Source: Pomacea canaliculata
Taxonomy: Eukaryota; Mollusca; Gastropoda; Architaenioglossa; Ampullariidae
DNA length: 64,000 nucleotides
Reading direction: 5' to 3'
Assembly (NCBI RefSeq): GCF_003073045.1
Contig: NC_037596.1
Location: forward strand, 8,945,587-9,009,586
A program made the translations under genes and the position numbers. Positions 1 to 13,054 of the stretch are shown here, piece after piece. How positions within the stretch are numbered: the stretch's first letter is position 1; each line of letters opens with the position of its first letter. The notes beneath the pieces were generated by a model, which did not search any database, was not told where the DNA came from, and saw only the letters and a program-made list of their open reading frames with translations.

Positions 1-300
1 TAAAATAACGTGTTTGTCAATAATTTTTTTTATTAGTCATTCAGTTAGGCAAGCAAGTAGGTCGGCAAGAAGTCAGTCATCCAAGCAGGCGGGGAGTTAG
101 GTAGGCAGTCATTCAGGTAGATATCCCAAGACTTCACAGTGTTCCAGTCATTCCTAGTTTGCTCCCCTCAAAACTCGAACCAAAAAGTAGCCTATTTTTC
201 ATGTTTTCTTGTGTGAATCCTACATTACTCTCTTTCTTGCAGTCATGCAGTCAGTCAGTATGTCAGACAGGCAGTCACTAAGGCAGTCACTTGACAATAA
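1..300. repeat. CAGT/CAGG-rich degenerate simple repeat
   Basis: The first 300 bases hold two patches, at about 50-125 and 240-290, made of degenerate four-base units such as CAGT, CAGG and CAAG. No gene is seen here. Confidence 0.5.
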
Positions 301-353
301 CATTGGTCAAAATTTTTGTCTTTTACTTTAAATTAGAACAATTTTTTAAACAG

Positions 354-413
354 ATTTGTCGTTCCCTACTACGGCAGTGACTTCAACTCCAGGTCCAGAA
401 GCCTCTACAAACA
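354..413 (+). CDS. Candidate Ser/Thr-rich stalk exon of an upstream gene
   Basis: A 60-base stretch follows a TTTTTTAAACAG acceptor and is followed by a GTAAGC donor. It is open in phase 1-1 and encodes about 19 residues rich in Thr, Ser and Pro (TTAVTSTPGPEAST). Ig genes A and B use short phase 1-1 exons of the same type between their Ig domains and their C-terminal tails. A second possible mini-exon, 1209-1241, also in phase 1-1, follows TTTTTGCAG and precedes GTAAGA. I infer the 3' part of another Ig-type gene whose body lies left of the window. I found no convincing terminal exon, so this is weak. Confidence 0.25.
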
Positions 414-3118
414 GTAAGCGAGATTTTCTTGTTGTCTTTTGTATACTTGAAACATTAAATATATGGTAAAAAAGGTAAGAAAGTTTCATCACAAACTCTC
501 TCGAAATACAAACGTTTCCGATGCTCAACAATCAATTTTGAAAGGAAAACAGTTATTTGTTAGCTGCTCTATAAAAATTACTGTTTTGTCCTGTCATTGT
601 TGCCAAGTCTTTCTCTACCAACACAAGACTATTAGAGATTCGAATGTGATTCTTCCATAAGACAGATATTAGCTTATTAAAATCGGAAAGGGCTTCACTG
701 TACAAAAGTACAAGAAATTTTCAACTATGTCTATTTTGTCAAATTCTAGGGCTTTGAAACTGGTATAGGACATAAAGGAATATATGTGTATATAGTGTGA
801 GACAGTGTATTAAACTTTATAGCAATACTTTATACTTCACATGTATGAATTTGATTAGTCACTGATAACTCACAAATCAAATAGGTAATGTAATTCACAT
901 AAAACGAGTTTATTTTACCATGGTAAAATGCCTAATCACATTGTCTTCAAGTCTCAAAAGCAATAGCAGCATATTTACTGAATGAACATTGTGGTCTGAT
1001 TTATACATGATTTTGACCAACTGCTTCATTCTGCATTTAGCTGTTTTGTTTGTTTGTTTGTTTGTTTGTTTGTTTGTTTGTTTGTTTGTTTGTTTATTTC
1101 CATGAACTTTTTATGGACTTTCTTTTACTCTGTAATCTAATGGCATGATTTATTTTATCTGCATTTGCTTTTGACATCTTACAATACATTTTTTAACTAT
1201 TTTTGCAGAGTGTTTGCCCTCTATTGGTGTCAACTCTAAATGTAAGATTTTAAATTTTTTTATAAGTTAATATAAGATTTAGGCATATAGCATGAGTTAA
1301 ATTGTATCTGTAAAATGCACAGTTTTACGTGCTAGTAGGCAGGCAGTTTTTTATTTTACTTTTTTAAAGAAAACATAGAGGAAGTATTATCTCACTGATC
1401 ATAGTTCATTTATTGTTCTATACACCAAAAAAAAAAATTACAAGTAAAAGCCAATAGAATAATCTTGTTACTTTTTTATTTAAACTGAATACAGAAATAT
1501 GTGTTACATATAAACGCAAAAATATGTTACACTTATAATTAACATAATGTGTTTAAGATCTGGTAGTAGGTGTTTTATACATGTTTTACACATTTTACAT
1601 GTGTCTTTCTATATATATATATATGTTTAATTTATGTTTATAAATATGTGTGCCAGATTATAGAATCATATGTGAATATATATATATACACTATATACAT
1701 TGCTTGCATGTTCATAAATGTTTTTATATTTACACATTTTACATGTGCTTTTCTATGTATATAAATGTTTATTTTTGTTTATAAATATGTGTGCTAGATT
1801 ATAGAATCATATGTGGATATATATATATACTGTTTGCATGTTCATAAATGTTAATATATTTGTGTTACATGTTTTGTGTAAGATAAGTAAATGTTTTGGC
1901 CTCGTAATTGACACAATTAAGTCGACCTTGATCTTGTTGAGCATTATAAAATTTATTGAACATTCCTTTGGTATGACTATTGTCTGAGACTTTTCTTCAT
2001 GGACAATTTTTTTTCTTATTTCTCTTTGGTCTATGCAGATTTCATTATATATTATTGACGTGCTCCAGTTTTCTGTTCATTTACTTACCAGTGCATAGTT
2101 TGTTGATCGCTAAGCTATCTCGTGTTGTCATGTTGCTTTTCTCAACAGGACCATCTAGTTCGTTCTCATATTTTATAGGTAAACAGAAGAGGATCTTAAT
2201 GGGCGAATGTTAAAAAGAAAATGCACCAATTTATTCTTTTATTTTGTTTGCTTTCCATAAACAATGAATATGCAAAGTTACTTTTCAGTATGCATGCTGG
2301 TTGACTACTAAGCATAATCAAGGTGATTAGTGCAGATATGTAAAGAACGACATGTGAGATCGTGCAAGTCAGGTGACATGGAATGAAGCTCTGTTCAAGG
2401 TACGAGGATATCTTAAACAATTATTGGCGGCTGACAAACCTTACAAAGCACAAGGTTTGTGTTTGCTTCAGTTTTCTATTTCTTTTTTTCTGTTTTCGCG
2501 CTATTTCCTGTGAATATTTTATTCTTTTTTACTTCTGCTATCTTTAGGTATCACTTGTTTTATTTATGTTTAAGCTGCTCTACGTACTTGGCAGTGAGAA
2601 ACATTCTTGAAACTAGTGTTACAGATTGTTTTAAAATCTCTTTAAGTCGTAGGTCAGAGGGGCAGACAGCTAGGTTAGAAAAGGAGCAGAGACGAACCCT
2701 TAGCCTTATAACCCTCGAAATATTAGATTCTTTACAGATCAGTAAACCGCGCAGAAGACTTGGGTCATAGCGTGCATGTGGACATGATTGCTGTTATTTA
2801 TAAAATATATGTATTTATAGTGATTGATAAATAATCTACTTTTAGAGTAAAAATGTTAAGTTGTATTGGGTAGGAAGTCATTGATAAAAATGTATCCACA
2901 CATCAATCTATGTTTTTCATCTTGTCTTAGAGTCACAATTGGGAAAGTTTTGGTAAGGAGGACTTCCAGCAAACATACATGTAACTTGTGGAAACAAACA
3001 ATAACTAAGGCTCTTCTGATGCTCTGCTGCGGCCGTGTGCTCCTCGAGGAGTAACAAGAACTAAACTAAACTTCTGATATTCAGTATACTCTGGCAATTA
3101 TTGCTGACACGGATAATT
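414..3118. other. No gene recognised; AT-rich sequence
   Basis: Apart from the possible mini-exon at 1209-1241 and a GTTT microsatellite (1045-1095), I see nothing supported. Between about 1590 and 1860 a block containing TTTACATGTG, TATATATA runs and ATAGAATCATATGTG occurs twice, about 150 bases apart, so it is a local direct duplication. An open stretch ending at 2770 has a basic C-terminal part (residues KPRRRLGS) that could be a cytoplasmic tail, but no splice sites in a compatible phase were found. Confidence 0.4.
1045..1095. repeat. (GTTT)n microsatellite
   Basis: About twelve uninterrupted copies of GTTT. Confidence 0.9.
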
Positions 3119-3510
3119 GTGACCCTCCACGACGAAATGAGTCTCAAGTCGCGCGGATCAGTTTTGTGCAAGAGGCCCCGAAAGGTTATAGGGGTCAGTT
3201 TTGTGCAGTTTGACTTTTCTTTAAAAATGGATTCCTTGGTTATTAAACTATCAGGAAAATACACTGCTATGTTAAACTAAAAGTTAGAAATTGACTTTAA
3301 ATACGTTTTAATCGAGGTACCCTACTGCGATCCGTACTGCTTTCAGACGAAATTCAAACGCTGTGTCGATATTGTTTCCCTGTCATAACCCCATCGTGTC
3401 ATACCTTGACAGAAAGCCCACAGTCTGTATGTTCAACTTCATTAAAGAACGATTCAAATATTAACCGATTAAAAGATTGGTTTGCAAAAGTTTAGGAGTA
3501 AACAAACCTG
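3119..3510 (-). mobile_element. Rearranged copy of the GTGACCCTCC MITE
   Basis: It starts with GTGACCCTCCACGACGAAAT, the same terminal repeat as the complete element at 48509-48921. From about 3340 to 3505 it matches that element in reverse orientation (CAGACGAAATTCAAACGCTG, then the segment with TTTAGGAGTAAA). About 200 bases between the terminus and the matching body are unrelated to the other copy, and the far terminal repeat is missing. It is therefore truncated and probably interrupted. Confidence 0.65.
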
Positions 3511-5418
3511 GTCGGCCTACCGACACTGGTAAGGTTGAAATAAACCTGAAACGATTACAACATCTGCACCTCATAACAATTAGGATATTGCTCTCTTCTT
3601 GTTGTTGTTGTGTTTGAAAGGTAAAAGTACTTTCGCACGGTGAGAGAAGGGGGAAAGGCGAGGATCTGGGGAATACTCAAAGAAGGATTAAAAGCTGTTC
3701 CATTGTCAACGCCATTTCTCTGTCGACATGGAATACTTGAAACAAAAGAAAATAGTTCATGCAGATGAGACTACAGGACAACATATTTTAACTCTTAGAG
3801 AGAGCATATCATCAATTAGGGATAGGAAAAATATTAAGATAAATAATTGGTAAGTGTAAAGGCACCTTACTTTGCCATTTATTTGCAGTGGTTGCCGCCA
3901 ACTTTCAGTATAGACCCAATGGTATATACCCTAATGTCTACGCTCATTAATCTTTAAATGTCGTATAAGTGAGCCCATTCTATGTCAGTGAAAGCTGTCA
4001 AACAATAGGCTTCCGAGAAATATAACAAGACAAACAGAACCTGGTTATCAAACAGTTTAGGGAATATATTAGAGGTCAAGTTCCATATTTTCAACAGCTG
4101 CACTATTCTTTTGCTTTCTTGACAACTTCATAGAGTGATGTCACGAAAAATAATTTTGTATTTATCGTAAAACTGAAATAAATCTGTTTACAACTCCAAT
4201 TTTATGGCAATGTAACGGTTTCCTTTTCCTTGCACAGATACACCAATCTAAAAAAAAAAAACCTCTTTTCATAGCTTTCTCTAGGTTACAAGTCAGCAAT
4301 AGTCGGTAGAATATTTCTTGGAGGCCAAACGAAAGCTGTCCACACACAGACACAGAGAAGGGTTACAGTTAATGACCTGTCATTTCTGAGAAGTTGTCTT
4401 GCAGGTGGGGGATCGATTCTGGCGAGCGTTGATGTTTTGTTTACCGCGTCGGTTGCTAGCCTCGGTTCACCAGAACTTTTCTTCCTGAGCTGTGCTAAGT
4501 CCTATTTATAGCTTCAGGTGAGAACTGACTATAAAAAGACTAGGTAAAACGAAAGAACGATATAGTTGTTCTTTTACTTGACCCCCTTCTCCTCGTGCTT
4601 ACCTGTATCTTTGTGTCACAGCTCATTAGCCAGTCCTGTTAAAATTGCAGCACACATCATGTGTTTTACAAAAGATGTCTTGTACATGCTTAAAAATTTA
4701 AGTAACATTAAAAAATAGATCATCGCAGCAACAAAGTAAAATGTTACATAAAAACAGTGTCGTCATAGAAACACTGTCCTCCAGTCACGCTGTAGTGCTA
4801 CAAGTTATCTAAGAAGTTAAATACACTCTACACTATATATAAAATATATATCTGTCTTTACTACTGACTGCTCATATAGACATACCCAAAGACATTCGAG
4901 AATTGATCTTCCCATGCGTAGACCTGCACTACACACACTGACCATATAGTACAAGATACACATTCAACATTCAGTTCTTACTCGTGTCACAACGAGGCTC
5001 ATTAAGGCTACTGCTTTGTCACCAAACTGTTTTCCAGTTCTGGCCTGGACATGTCTGTACCTGAGTCCATGGCGCAGGCGAGCAAACAAACCATTGGTGG
5101 GAGTCTATGTAAATAGTCAACTTGTTGCTGTTTGTTGTGGGAGTTAGGCGTGTCAACATTGTCGGCTTGTAGACACCAACACCTTAATGTAAGGTATCGA
5201 GAGTGTTGGGAACATCTTTCAGTTCTCGAGGAGACACACTGGTAGCCACGTCAGACTACTGGTGGTAAGTGAGACTGGGTTCCAAGTCCTTTATCGTGAC
5301 TTTCTTTTCTTTAATTGATGTAAACTGAGCTTCTGGATACACATTTTCTTCAAGAAAACAATATGTAAACTTTATCTTTGTAACTAAATTAATTCATAAT
5401 ACTTATCGCTACAAACAG
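3511..5418. other. No gene recognised
   Basis: No supported coding exon. A GTAAGT donor-like site at about 5265 follows a moderately GC-rich stretch and could end a noncoding first exon leading to the candidate exon at 5419. This is speculative. Confidence 0.35.
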
Positions 5419-5637
5419 TTTATTTGGGAGAATGACTGGAACGATGGACTGCTGGCACGACACCCGACCCTTACCTACTACAGTGGCATCTTCTTGTGTC
5501 AACAAGCCTCAACACTTCAACATGTCGAGGTGGTGTTCCGCCATTTGAACTGCATGTGCTATTCAGAGGACGTCAACGACAGCTACAACATGGGCGCTCT
5601 GTGTGAGCTGCGTGTCGACAACACGTCGCCGACCTGA
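5419..5637 (+). CDS. Candidate terminal coding exon, Cys-rich, unrecognised
   Basis: An open stretch of 72 codons plus TGA follows CTACAAACAG. It lacks an early in-frame Met, so it would be an internal or terminal exon. It encodes residues such as WENDWND, YYSGIFLCQQ and a segment with four cysteines (CMCYSEDVN, GALCEL). The G+C content is clearly above the flanks and the residues look protein-like. The WEND start vaguely resembles the W-x-WEY start of the last Ig exon in genes A and B, but the rest does not align by eye. Function unknown. A competing frame beginning with ATG at about 5432 is also open for 38 codons. Confidence 0.3.
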   Translation, partial: FIWENDWNDGLLARHPTLTYYSGIFLCQQASTLQHVEVVFRHLNCMCYSEDVNDSYNMGALCELRVDNTSPT

Positions 5638-7019
5638 ACGCTTCGATGCGTGAATTGATCTCATAGAGCAGACCTGTGTGTGGGCCCAGCAACACTGGGT
5701 AAATAAGTAAATAAGTTGTAAACACGAACGCCTTAAGTGTGAGTTTCGTGTATGATTTACTTTGAACTTTCTTTGGCTTGTTTGCTCGCAAAACAAGGTG
5801 TTAACGTATTAACTAGTATGAACAAAATAACACCTCACATTTCAGCAATATAACAACCACTGACTGCATTGAATTACCTCTTGGAAAAATAATGAGCAAA
5901 TTAAGGTACTGTTTCAGTATATGCACGTCAATACATTTAGAAACTTAAATTTCTACATAGTTCTGGCTGATTTACTTAACTTTTTCTTAAAAAGAATTAT
6001 TTGTTCATGCATGCCGACATATTTTTTTTTAGAATGTCAGACACCGCCCACTTTCAGCAGTCTGTTGTGTTATGCAGTTGGGTGTTACACGTTCCGCTCT
6101 CACAAGCACGCACGCTCGCAACCACACACACACAACAGGAACTCAAACTCCGGATGATAACAACGAAACCAATCGCTCGTAAGTGTACACAAAGACGCAC
6201 ACACGTTGGGGGCAGTAGAAAATACACGTTTATGAACGACAGAAGAAAAAAAAATGGAGAAAAAAGAGGACAGAAAAGGAAACCCTCCCCACACCTAGAC
6301 CTGTGCTGAGCCAGCATGCGACACACGACTGCATAATATTTAATTACAACTATTTTCGGTCAATGGAAATTTCCCGTTTATAAAGATTTCTCGTAAAACG
6401 ATTGGTTAGTTTGGGTTGTGAGTAGACATATAGCGGACATTTGCAAGTAATCTGGAATCTTAACATCCTTGTAATCTGGCGTCAAACGTTTTGGTGAATA
6501 CGTTGGTAAGTACTGAAGATTTTTCTTTTATTTTCTCAGGTTTTTGACCTTCCTGATGTTACACTTCACATTCCAGACCATTAAATATTTTTAGAATACG
6601 CCATGAACCTGGTTTTGTGAAATGCATTGTGGATGCATAGCTGCACTAGAATCGCTTTAGAATCCCTGTCAAGAACATGGTTAGTGTGTTTTGAATTCTG
6701 ACTTTTAAAGTATCAGGTAGGTTTAGGGTTAGTCAAAATTATTTCTGTAGATTTTATGTTTAGAAGAAGTTCGAAACATACAACATCTATCATTTCTTAC
6801 TGCTCATATTCGTTAAGGTACGAGTTGCAGCAACGCTGCAAAGCGAGCCTTCTAGCAACGGGAATATTGTTGACTGACCCTAAACCTACCTCCACTCTTA
6901 TCTTAATCCTAAAGCTAAACCGTAAGGATGGTCATGCAGGAGGAAGGAAGTGTGTGTGTGTGTGTGTGTGTGACTTAATCCGGTGAAAAAATGTGTTTTT
7001 CAGACCAAAAGTGAATGCT
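5638..7019. other. No gene recognised
   Basis: Low-complexity purine-rich DNA and short CA/GT microsatellites (about 6124-6134 and 6950-6971). The open frames on both strands at 6000-6330 are composition artefacts. Confidence 0.4.
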
Positions 7020-7446
7020 CAGCATTTGAAAGACAGAGGGTTTATGGAGACTTGCTATGCTTAAGACTAGAAATGGTTTTAAAATTTAGAGTAAATCCAT
7101 GTGATATGTGACGAGATAATGATGATGTCTGTAGAGATGAACAAAATATTCAGCATATATTTTTCAATTATAAATATGTTAATGATTTTGGAGAAACTTA
7201 CAAAATTGTGTATTAGACAAATGTACTAATGCTCCAAGGTTAATATCAGTGAACATCATGATTTTACCGCTCGCAAAAACATACATATATCCTTGCAGAT
7301 ATAAAAAGTTATCCTCCAGCTAGAACTTTTTATTCAAAAGTTAAAACACAGATATACAATTGAAAACTTTAATGCATGTTTAGAAATAAACGAGAAATCT
7401 TTTGCTAAACTCTGGCTACCTTATAAACAACTTGTTTACGAGAAAT
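7020..7446 (+). mobile_element. Decayed C-terminal fragment of a non-LTR retrotransposon
   Basis: Translation around 7027-7180 reads through one stop and gives a run resembling the end of LINE ORF2 proteins: an LRLEM segment, then C-x-x-(stop)...C, then EQNIQHIFFN. This fits the usual C-x2-C...H...C arrangement with a Glu/His-rich core. A later piece near 7403-7446 reads FAKLWLPYKQLVYEK followed by a stop. Family knowledge: such C-terminal zinc-finger-like ends are typical of LINE polyproteins. It is a relic with stops and not active. Confidence 0.4.
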
Positions 7447-8564
7447 AAATACTGATATATATATATATTTATAAATGACTTTATGATTACTTAAAAGTAT
7501 ATATGTCTTGATATTAGGTACATTATTGTTGTTGTGCTGTTAACCTTTGGCCCAAGGGATCCTAGGCGTCTGCAATGATGTCTGTGCTTGATTTGTGTGA
7601 GATGTTGTGCAAGATTTTACATTCTTGGCTTGTTTGGCACATGGATGTACTTGTTGATGATTGTTGCCTTGTGTACATATTTGTTTTATGCTGTAAATTT
7701 TTTTGTGTGTTATGTATCTGTGAGACAAAATAATTTTTTAAAAAACAATAGGCTTAAGAACTAAAACGTATTTTTTTAGTTCAATGGCTGATTTGGTTTA
7801 TTTGATGCTTTTATCTCTTTGATTCTTTGATTCTCTTTGATTTACAGTTAGTCCTTTGTTGACGACCATCAACTCTTCATCTTTGTCTGTGGGGCAGGTT
7901 ATTCTTTGGACTTAAAATCATGTATTTTAGGGAATAAGTCATGAATATTAAAAAACCCACAAACTTTCACGTTGAAGAGATATATCACAGGTGGAGGGGG
8001 GGGGTGCACATTTTTGTCTTTGATGGTCAGCATGAAATTTCAAAGCTATGTGGAAGGCCGGTAAACGTCGAAAACCCATGCGAGATGACTACACGACAAA
8101 CCTTATGATAATCAAAGAGAAAATAAATGAGTAATTGTGTTTACTTACTGTATTTGTTGTGTACAATTATGCTGTTTGAATTCGCCTTTGAAGGCAGTCA
8201 CTCCCGACGCTCTCTAACGCTCCATCAGACATGTCAGCCACGTTTCTTGTTATCTTTGTACTTTGTCAGTTATGCTATGTTACGGGCTGCCGATTTTTTA
8301 CGGTGTTGTACTTGATAAATTAAATTTGTTAGTCATCTTCTGTTGTTTCCTTGTTTATGTGAACAGATTATAGCTAAGCGCGTGACTTTGATGTTGTTGT
8401 AGAGTGCTATCCCAATTAATAATAATAATCATTTTTAGCGAGTGTATGTACTAGACAGCGTGTATGCTGCTTGATTTATGCAACCTCAAAAATATGTTTC
8501 AGCGCAAGTCAACAATCTGAGTATATTCTGTCATAGCTGACTGTTGTTGTGGGGTCGACACAAG
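7447..8564. other. Region upstream of Ig gene A
   Basis: AT-rich, with no supported exon. It presumably holds the promoter and any noncoding first exon of gene A, but no core promoter element could be defended. Confidence 0.3.
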
Positions 8565-9724
8565 ATGATGTGGTGTATTTTCAGAGTTTTCCTATCAATC
8601 GTCATCGTGGTGCTTCCTTGTAAGTAAGATTATTTAATTGTCGTTAAAATACATTAAGTAGAAAAAATTGCGACCTTTGGATTTCTCAGCAGAAAACAGA
8701 AAGTACTTAAGATTTCAGCCCACATAGACATCACATTCTGATGACAGAAACCAGAGTCGTTAAAAATTTTAAAGGTCTTCACTTAAAATGCTTTTATCGC
8801 GAATTCTGGTAATAAGACCTTAAGATTGTTCATAATGTCATTCATACTGTTATCGGGGAGAGGGACGCCAATAATGAAGTCTTTATTGCTCACCAGCCAC
8901 AGGTACAAAGTAAATGATAAAGATTGGAAAAAACCCATTAAATATTCTACTTTGTGTTGCAAGGATCAAGCAGTGAGTAAACTTACTCATTTATTTAAAT
9001 ATCTACAGTACACATTTACTGTTAGATGTATGTGCATGATTTATTTTAGTCTAGTTTACTTAGGTGATGTTTAGTTTGTTTAAATAAATTGCATTGTGTT
9101 TATTGTTTTCAGGTAGCTTTGCTCAGTTACAGCTTACTCCAAACCCACTGCCACTCACTAATGGAGATAGCAGTGGCTCTGTTAACATTTCCTGTGGAAT
9201 TCCCAGTGGTGTTACAGCCTCATCAGTAAATGCTATAATTATCTCACGCTACTTGAAATCAGCGCCCACAACAGAACAGATTCTGGCAAGAGCAGAAGAC
9301 GGTGTCAATCTAGGACTAGCATCCCTTGTTGCTAACAGTGGTCTCACTCAGAACACAGCGACAGTGTCTGGCAGTACAAGTCAGAAGTCAATGACACTGA
9401 CACTGACACAGGCAAAGTGTGAAGATGCCGGTACATATGTCTGCAAAATTAGTTATAATGCATCTACTGGTGGTAACAGTCTTACACAAAATATCAGGGA
9501 AGATCTTACTGTCACAGGTGAGTTTCTAAATGAAATGAAAGGCATAAAAGGAAGGGTGAATTGAATGTTACCCATCACCAATGAGAGCATTTGTAATGTT
9601 TGGTAGTGATTTGAGATATCAACTACCCAACATCTATTTCTGCTCGCAATGGGTGTCCTGTATACTTCTTTTGAACCTCTTATAAATCTTTTAAGGTGAA
9701 ACTTGGCTTCACCAATGGCTTTAG

Positions 9725-9761
<37 letters not shown>

Positions 9762-11257
9762 CACCATCTTCTCTTTTTTCAGTTTTGCTTGGCGACATTT
9801 CAATAAGTATTTCTCCTAACTATCCATCCTACAATGTTGGCAATACTGTGACAATATCATGCGACGCCAGTATTGGAAGTTCTAACTCTGGACAAGAGGT
9901 ACGGTTTCTACAACAAATGCGATGATTTCGATCGATTTCTTCATCTCATTTGATGATAACACTTTTGTAATTTTCTTATAGTTAGCGTTACTTTATGAGT
10001 ACAAAATACATCCGCAACTGACAGTTGTTTTAATTTACTTACCAGTAATTTGTATCACATACTAATCCATATAATATATATTTATATTATTTAAAATTAT
10101 GGACTTTATATTCATTAATTAATTCACATTGAAAAAAATAAGACTTTGAGAACGAAATCTTCGATGGTATCTCCTGGTGTACCTCTATCTAAAATGAATT
10201 TTCGAAAGAATGGATTTGAATTGTCCAAGAGTTTTAAAAAATGCGAGAATATGCCGTTTATAATTTGGACTATCAATGAAGAAAAATCGGGGAAGCATTT
10301 CAAAAGGCTACTCGCACAAACCTGTGTACAAGAACAATGGATGTATATCGATCTAATTATTTTGTGCTAAATTTAAAAAGATTATGGTTTTGAATATGCT
10401 TGTGGCTTGTTATTAACATTACCTTTAACACGAATTGGCAGTGGATCTGGGAATACCATGATGGAACTGGATGGCATCCATATCCTGAAGAAAACAACAT
10501 CATCAAAGCCGACCCTGTTTCAGGAGCAGGTTCTTGTCAGTACTACCGTCAGACCTGCCATCTAAATCGTGTCATTTCAATGGAAGACAATGGGAGATAC
10601 TACAGATGTACGGTGAAGAGAGGTGGTGAAACGGCGAAGAGTGAGACCATCAGAATAGAAAAAGTAGAGGGTAGGTAATACTAATCTTTTTTAAGAAATA
10701 TAATAGATGTAAGTACTATTTATTAACACATTTATTGTTATCAGTGTCATTGCATTTTTTGACTTTATCAGTCAATATATCTATTTTTTTAAATATTGCT
10801 TTTAGACCACACCACGTCAGGGACTGTCACCACTACAAAAACAAAGAGTAAGTCAGTTTTTTTTACATCACAGTTTGAGCGAACATCTTTGCTAATCACA
10901 ATAAGACATGATTCAAACTTTACTAACTTCCTTTTATATAAACAGAATCTGATATAACCATAAGTGTTAAAAGTATCACAACTAATATCTCACATTACCA
11001 AACTGGACATAAAAACCGCCAGTTCGTCTTAACTTTTGTAAATAATTGATTTGTCTTAAGGTAAAAGACTGCCAAAGCCATTATGGAATCTTTCCTAGAT
11101 ATATAGGTGTGTGTAGTGTCTTATTATACTCATATTTGTGAGTATTTTTTCTGCATGTTTTTCAGATCAGGTCTCTTCTGCTTGTGGTCTTGCCAATGTG
11201 CTCATTTCTTTTATTACTTCTGTGTCTCTAGCCGTCATGATGCCCAGAGAAATTTAG
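8565..11257 (+). CDS. Ig gene A: two Ig-like domains, stalk, hydrophobic tail
   Basis: I model six exons: 8565-8619, 9113-9517, 9783-9898, 10442-10670, 10806-10847 and 11166-11257 (939 bases, 312 aa plus stop). All junctions are GT..AG and all phases agree. Exon 1 encodes a signal peptide (MMWCIFRVFLSIVIVVLP); the mature protein probably starts near AQLQL. Exon 2 is one whole Ig-like domain. It has NISCG, then ISRY where the core Trp normally sits, then MTLTLTQAKCEDAGTYVC. Exons 3 and 4 form a second, split Ig-like domain (TISCD; WIWEY; DNGRYYRC). Exon 5 is a short Thr-rich stalk. Exon 6 encodes about 30 mostly hydrophobic residues and then stops, which fits a GPI signal or membrane anchor. 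The paralogue is gene B; the 116-base Ig-half exon has the same length in both. A role in surface recognition is inferred. An alternative last exon at about 10947 is open but less likely. Confidence 0.8.
9724..9759. repeat. (GAT)n microsatellite in an intron of gene A
   Basis: About eleven GAT/TGA units just upstream of the polypyrimidine tract and acceptor of exon 3. Length change here could affect splicing. Confidence 0.9.
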
Positions 11258-12906
11258 GGAACAGTTGTAAAGAAATGTTAACTTTAAAAGCTTATGTATT
11301 TTTAATTTGTATGTAGAAGAGAATGTAATAACAGCTTCAACAATGTCTAAATACGACAGACAGTAGAGTTTTTTCTGAATTTGTATTGCCTGTCATTTTC
11401 AAAAAGCCAATCAGTAACAATGCCCTGCCAGCTATTGAAAAGCAAGGGAAGACTTCAACCCGACAGCTTATCTCCAGGTTAGGAGTAGATGAAGTGAAGA
11501 AGCCGACTGGAAAAAGGATTTGCTAATGCATTGCTTGCAGAAGCAGAAAAAAATACACACCACCTATAAAAAAATACAGCTGGCGAAATAGTATATCTCC
11601 TGAAAAAATTCTTTTCATTGTTGTTCATTGTTTTCGTCGACTGTGCTTATTGCGATTTCCAAAGTGACAGAAGCTTCTCAGTAGAAGTATGATATTTCGC
11701 CATGGAATCAAGCTTTGGTGCTGTTAACTTTGTTGGCTAAGCACCTACAGTATGAGCCAGTATCACTATGTGTTCCTGCCTAGTAAAACAGTAAACGTGT
11801 AATAGACAAAGAAAATCATTTATGATTCTTTATGATGGTTTGTGAAACATTTAATGAAGAACTAAATGGAATTTTTCATGAAAGTCTATATTCCATGAGC
11901 TGGAAGAGGATGTTTTGGTGGTGGAAAGTTACAGCGATATTTACAATTATTATTGTGTTCTGAAGGCTGCCAGATTCAACTATTAGAGGTATACGGTGTC
12001 ACAAACAATGCACAGATGCACAGAAGATTAAACCGTTAAGAGAACGTAGATAAAAACAAAAGTAAACAGACAGCTATCACTCGCATGGTGTGTTAATTAG
12101 AACTCGTCAAAAAAAATCTATTATCATTACTTGGGTGCCCTTGGCAGCCTTTCAGCCCTGATAGTATTTTGAGTGTAAATATGTTGAGATTAAGAACCTT
12201 TATTTCAATAATTCACATACAATCCTTACTCAGTTCTTTAGGCAGAAATCCAGCAGAATTACATGTGTTCATAAATAATAAAAAATGCACTTTACAGGTG
12301 AATACTGCCATTTGCAATACGTTTTTATATGTACACACAAATTACGTCCCTTGTTTTAAGCCCTGAGTAGTCAGTTTTCTATGTTATTGTAGATGCCGAC
12401 GGCGATATTATTGTTATGCTTACTATAACAGCTTATTTTATTGCACATGTTTTGCATGTTATAATACTGTATACATTATTGTTCTGTATTCTGAGAGTAA
12501 ATTGCTAATAAACTTGAACACCTTACTTTTGTTTACTTATAAGTATACTGATTTCAAAACATTTTATACCTCTTCGTTTCTTAGTTTGAGTTAGTCCTGT
12601 AGCTCTATCGATGCTCAAATACATTAGATTGTATTCTTGTAGATTAAACTATAGCTTTTTGATCATGTATGACAATATTTAGTGACAGTGTAACTACATT
12701 GCTTGTCTTTCTATTTACATGTACCTACATCAGACTATCATCCTAAGGCCAGTTAGTTAAGGTAGTTGTATTGTATGCAATGTGTTTGTTACAGACACTC
12801 GCGTACACGTAGACGCCTGGACATTTGCATGTTCTTTTCTTCACAAAACATTTCTCTTTTGTAGGCCTGTATACTTTTAATGGTATTAGCTAAGCTGTAG
12901 CTTCAG
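11258..12906. other. Probable 3' UTR and downstream region of gene A
   Basis: No coding exon is supported. The 3' UTR of gene A may run to the AATAAA at 12507, which would make it about 1.25 kb. Confidence 0.4.
12507..12512 (+). terminator. Possible poly(A) signal, gene A
   Basis: AATAAA, followed within 30 bases by a T/G-rich stretch (ACTTTTGTTTACTTA). It is the first strong signal noticed downstream of the gene A stop, but it is far away, so the assignment is tentative. Confidence 0.3.
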
Positions 12907-13054
12907 TGACATCATATATCTATAATTAACTGTAGCTTTAGAAGATTAGTTGGGGCGGAACCTGCTTGTCCCTCTCGTCATAGAGTGTTGACTGGAGAGC
13001 AAAAGCTCAAAGAGCTGACAGGTTTGGAACACGGCGGAAGGTTATCTTTAAGTT
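12907..13054 (+). repeat. Dispersed repeat, copy 1 (second copy 15261-15411)
   Basis: Starts TGACATCATATATCTATAAT and shares about 150 bases, at roughly 85-90% identity by eye, with 15261-15411. Both contain GTCCCTCTCG, GTTGACTGGAGAGCAAAAG and GAACACGGCGG. The nature of the repeat is unknown. It could be a SINE-like element or a duplicated upstream region. Confidence 0.7.

Noticed and set aside
6001..6326. Overlapping open frames on both strands
   Set aside because: Low-complexity A- and CA-rich DNA with no protein-like pattern on either strand.
10947..11049. Alternative terminal exon for gene A (open to TGA after AAACAG)
   Set aside because: Phase is compatible, but it gives a hydrophilic tail without an anchor. 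The exon at 11166 fits the paralogue's structure better. It remains possible as an isoform.
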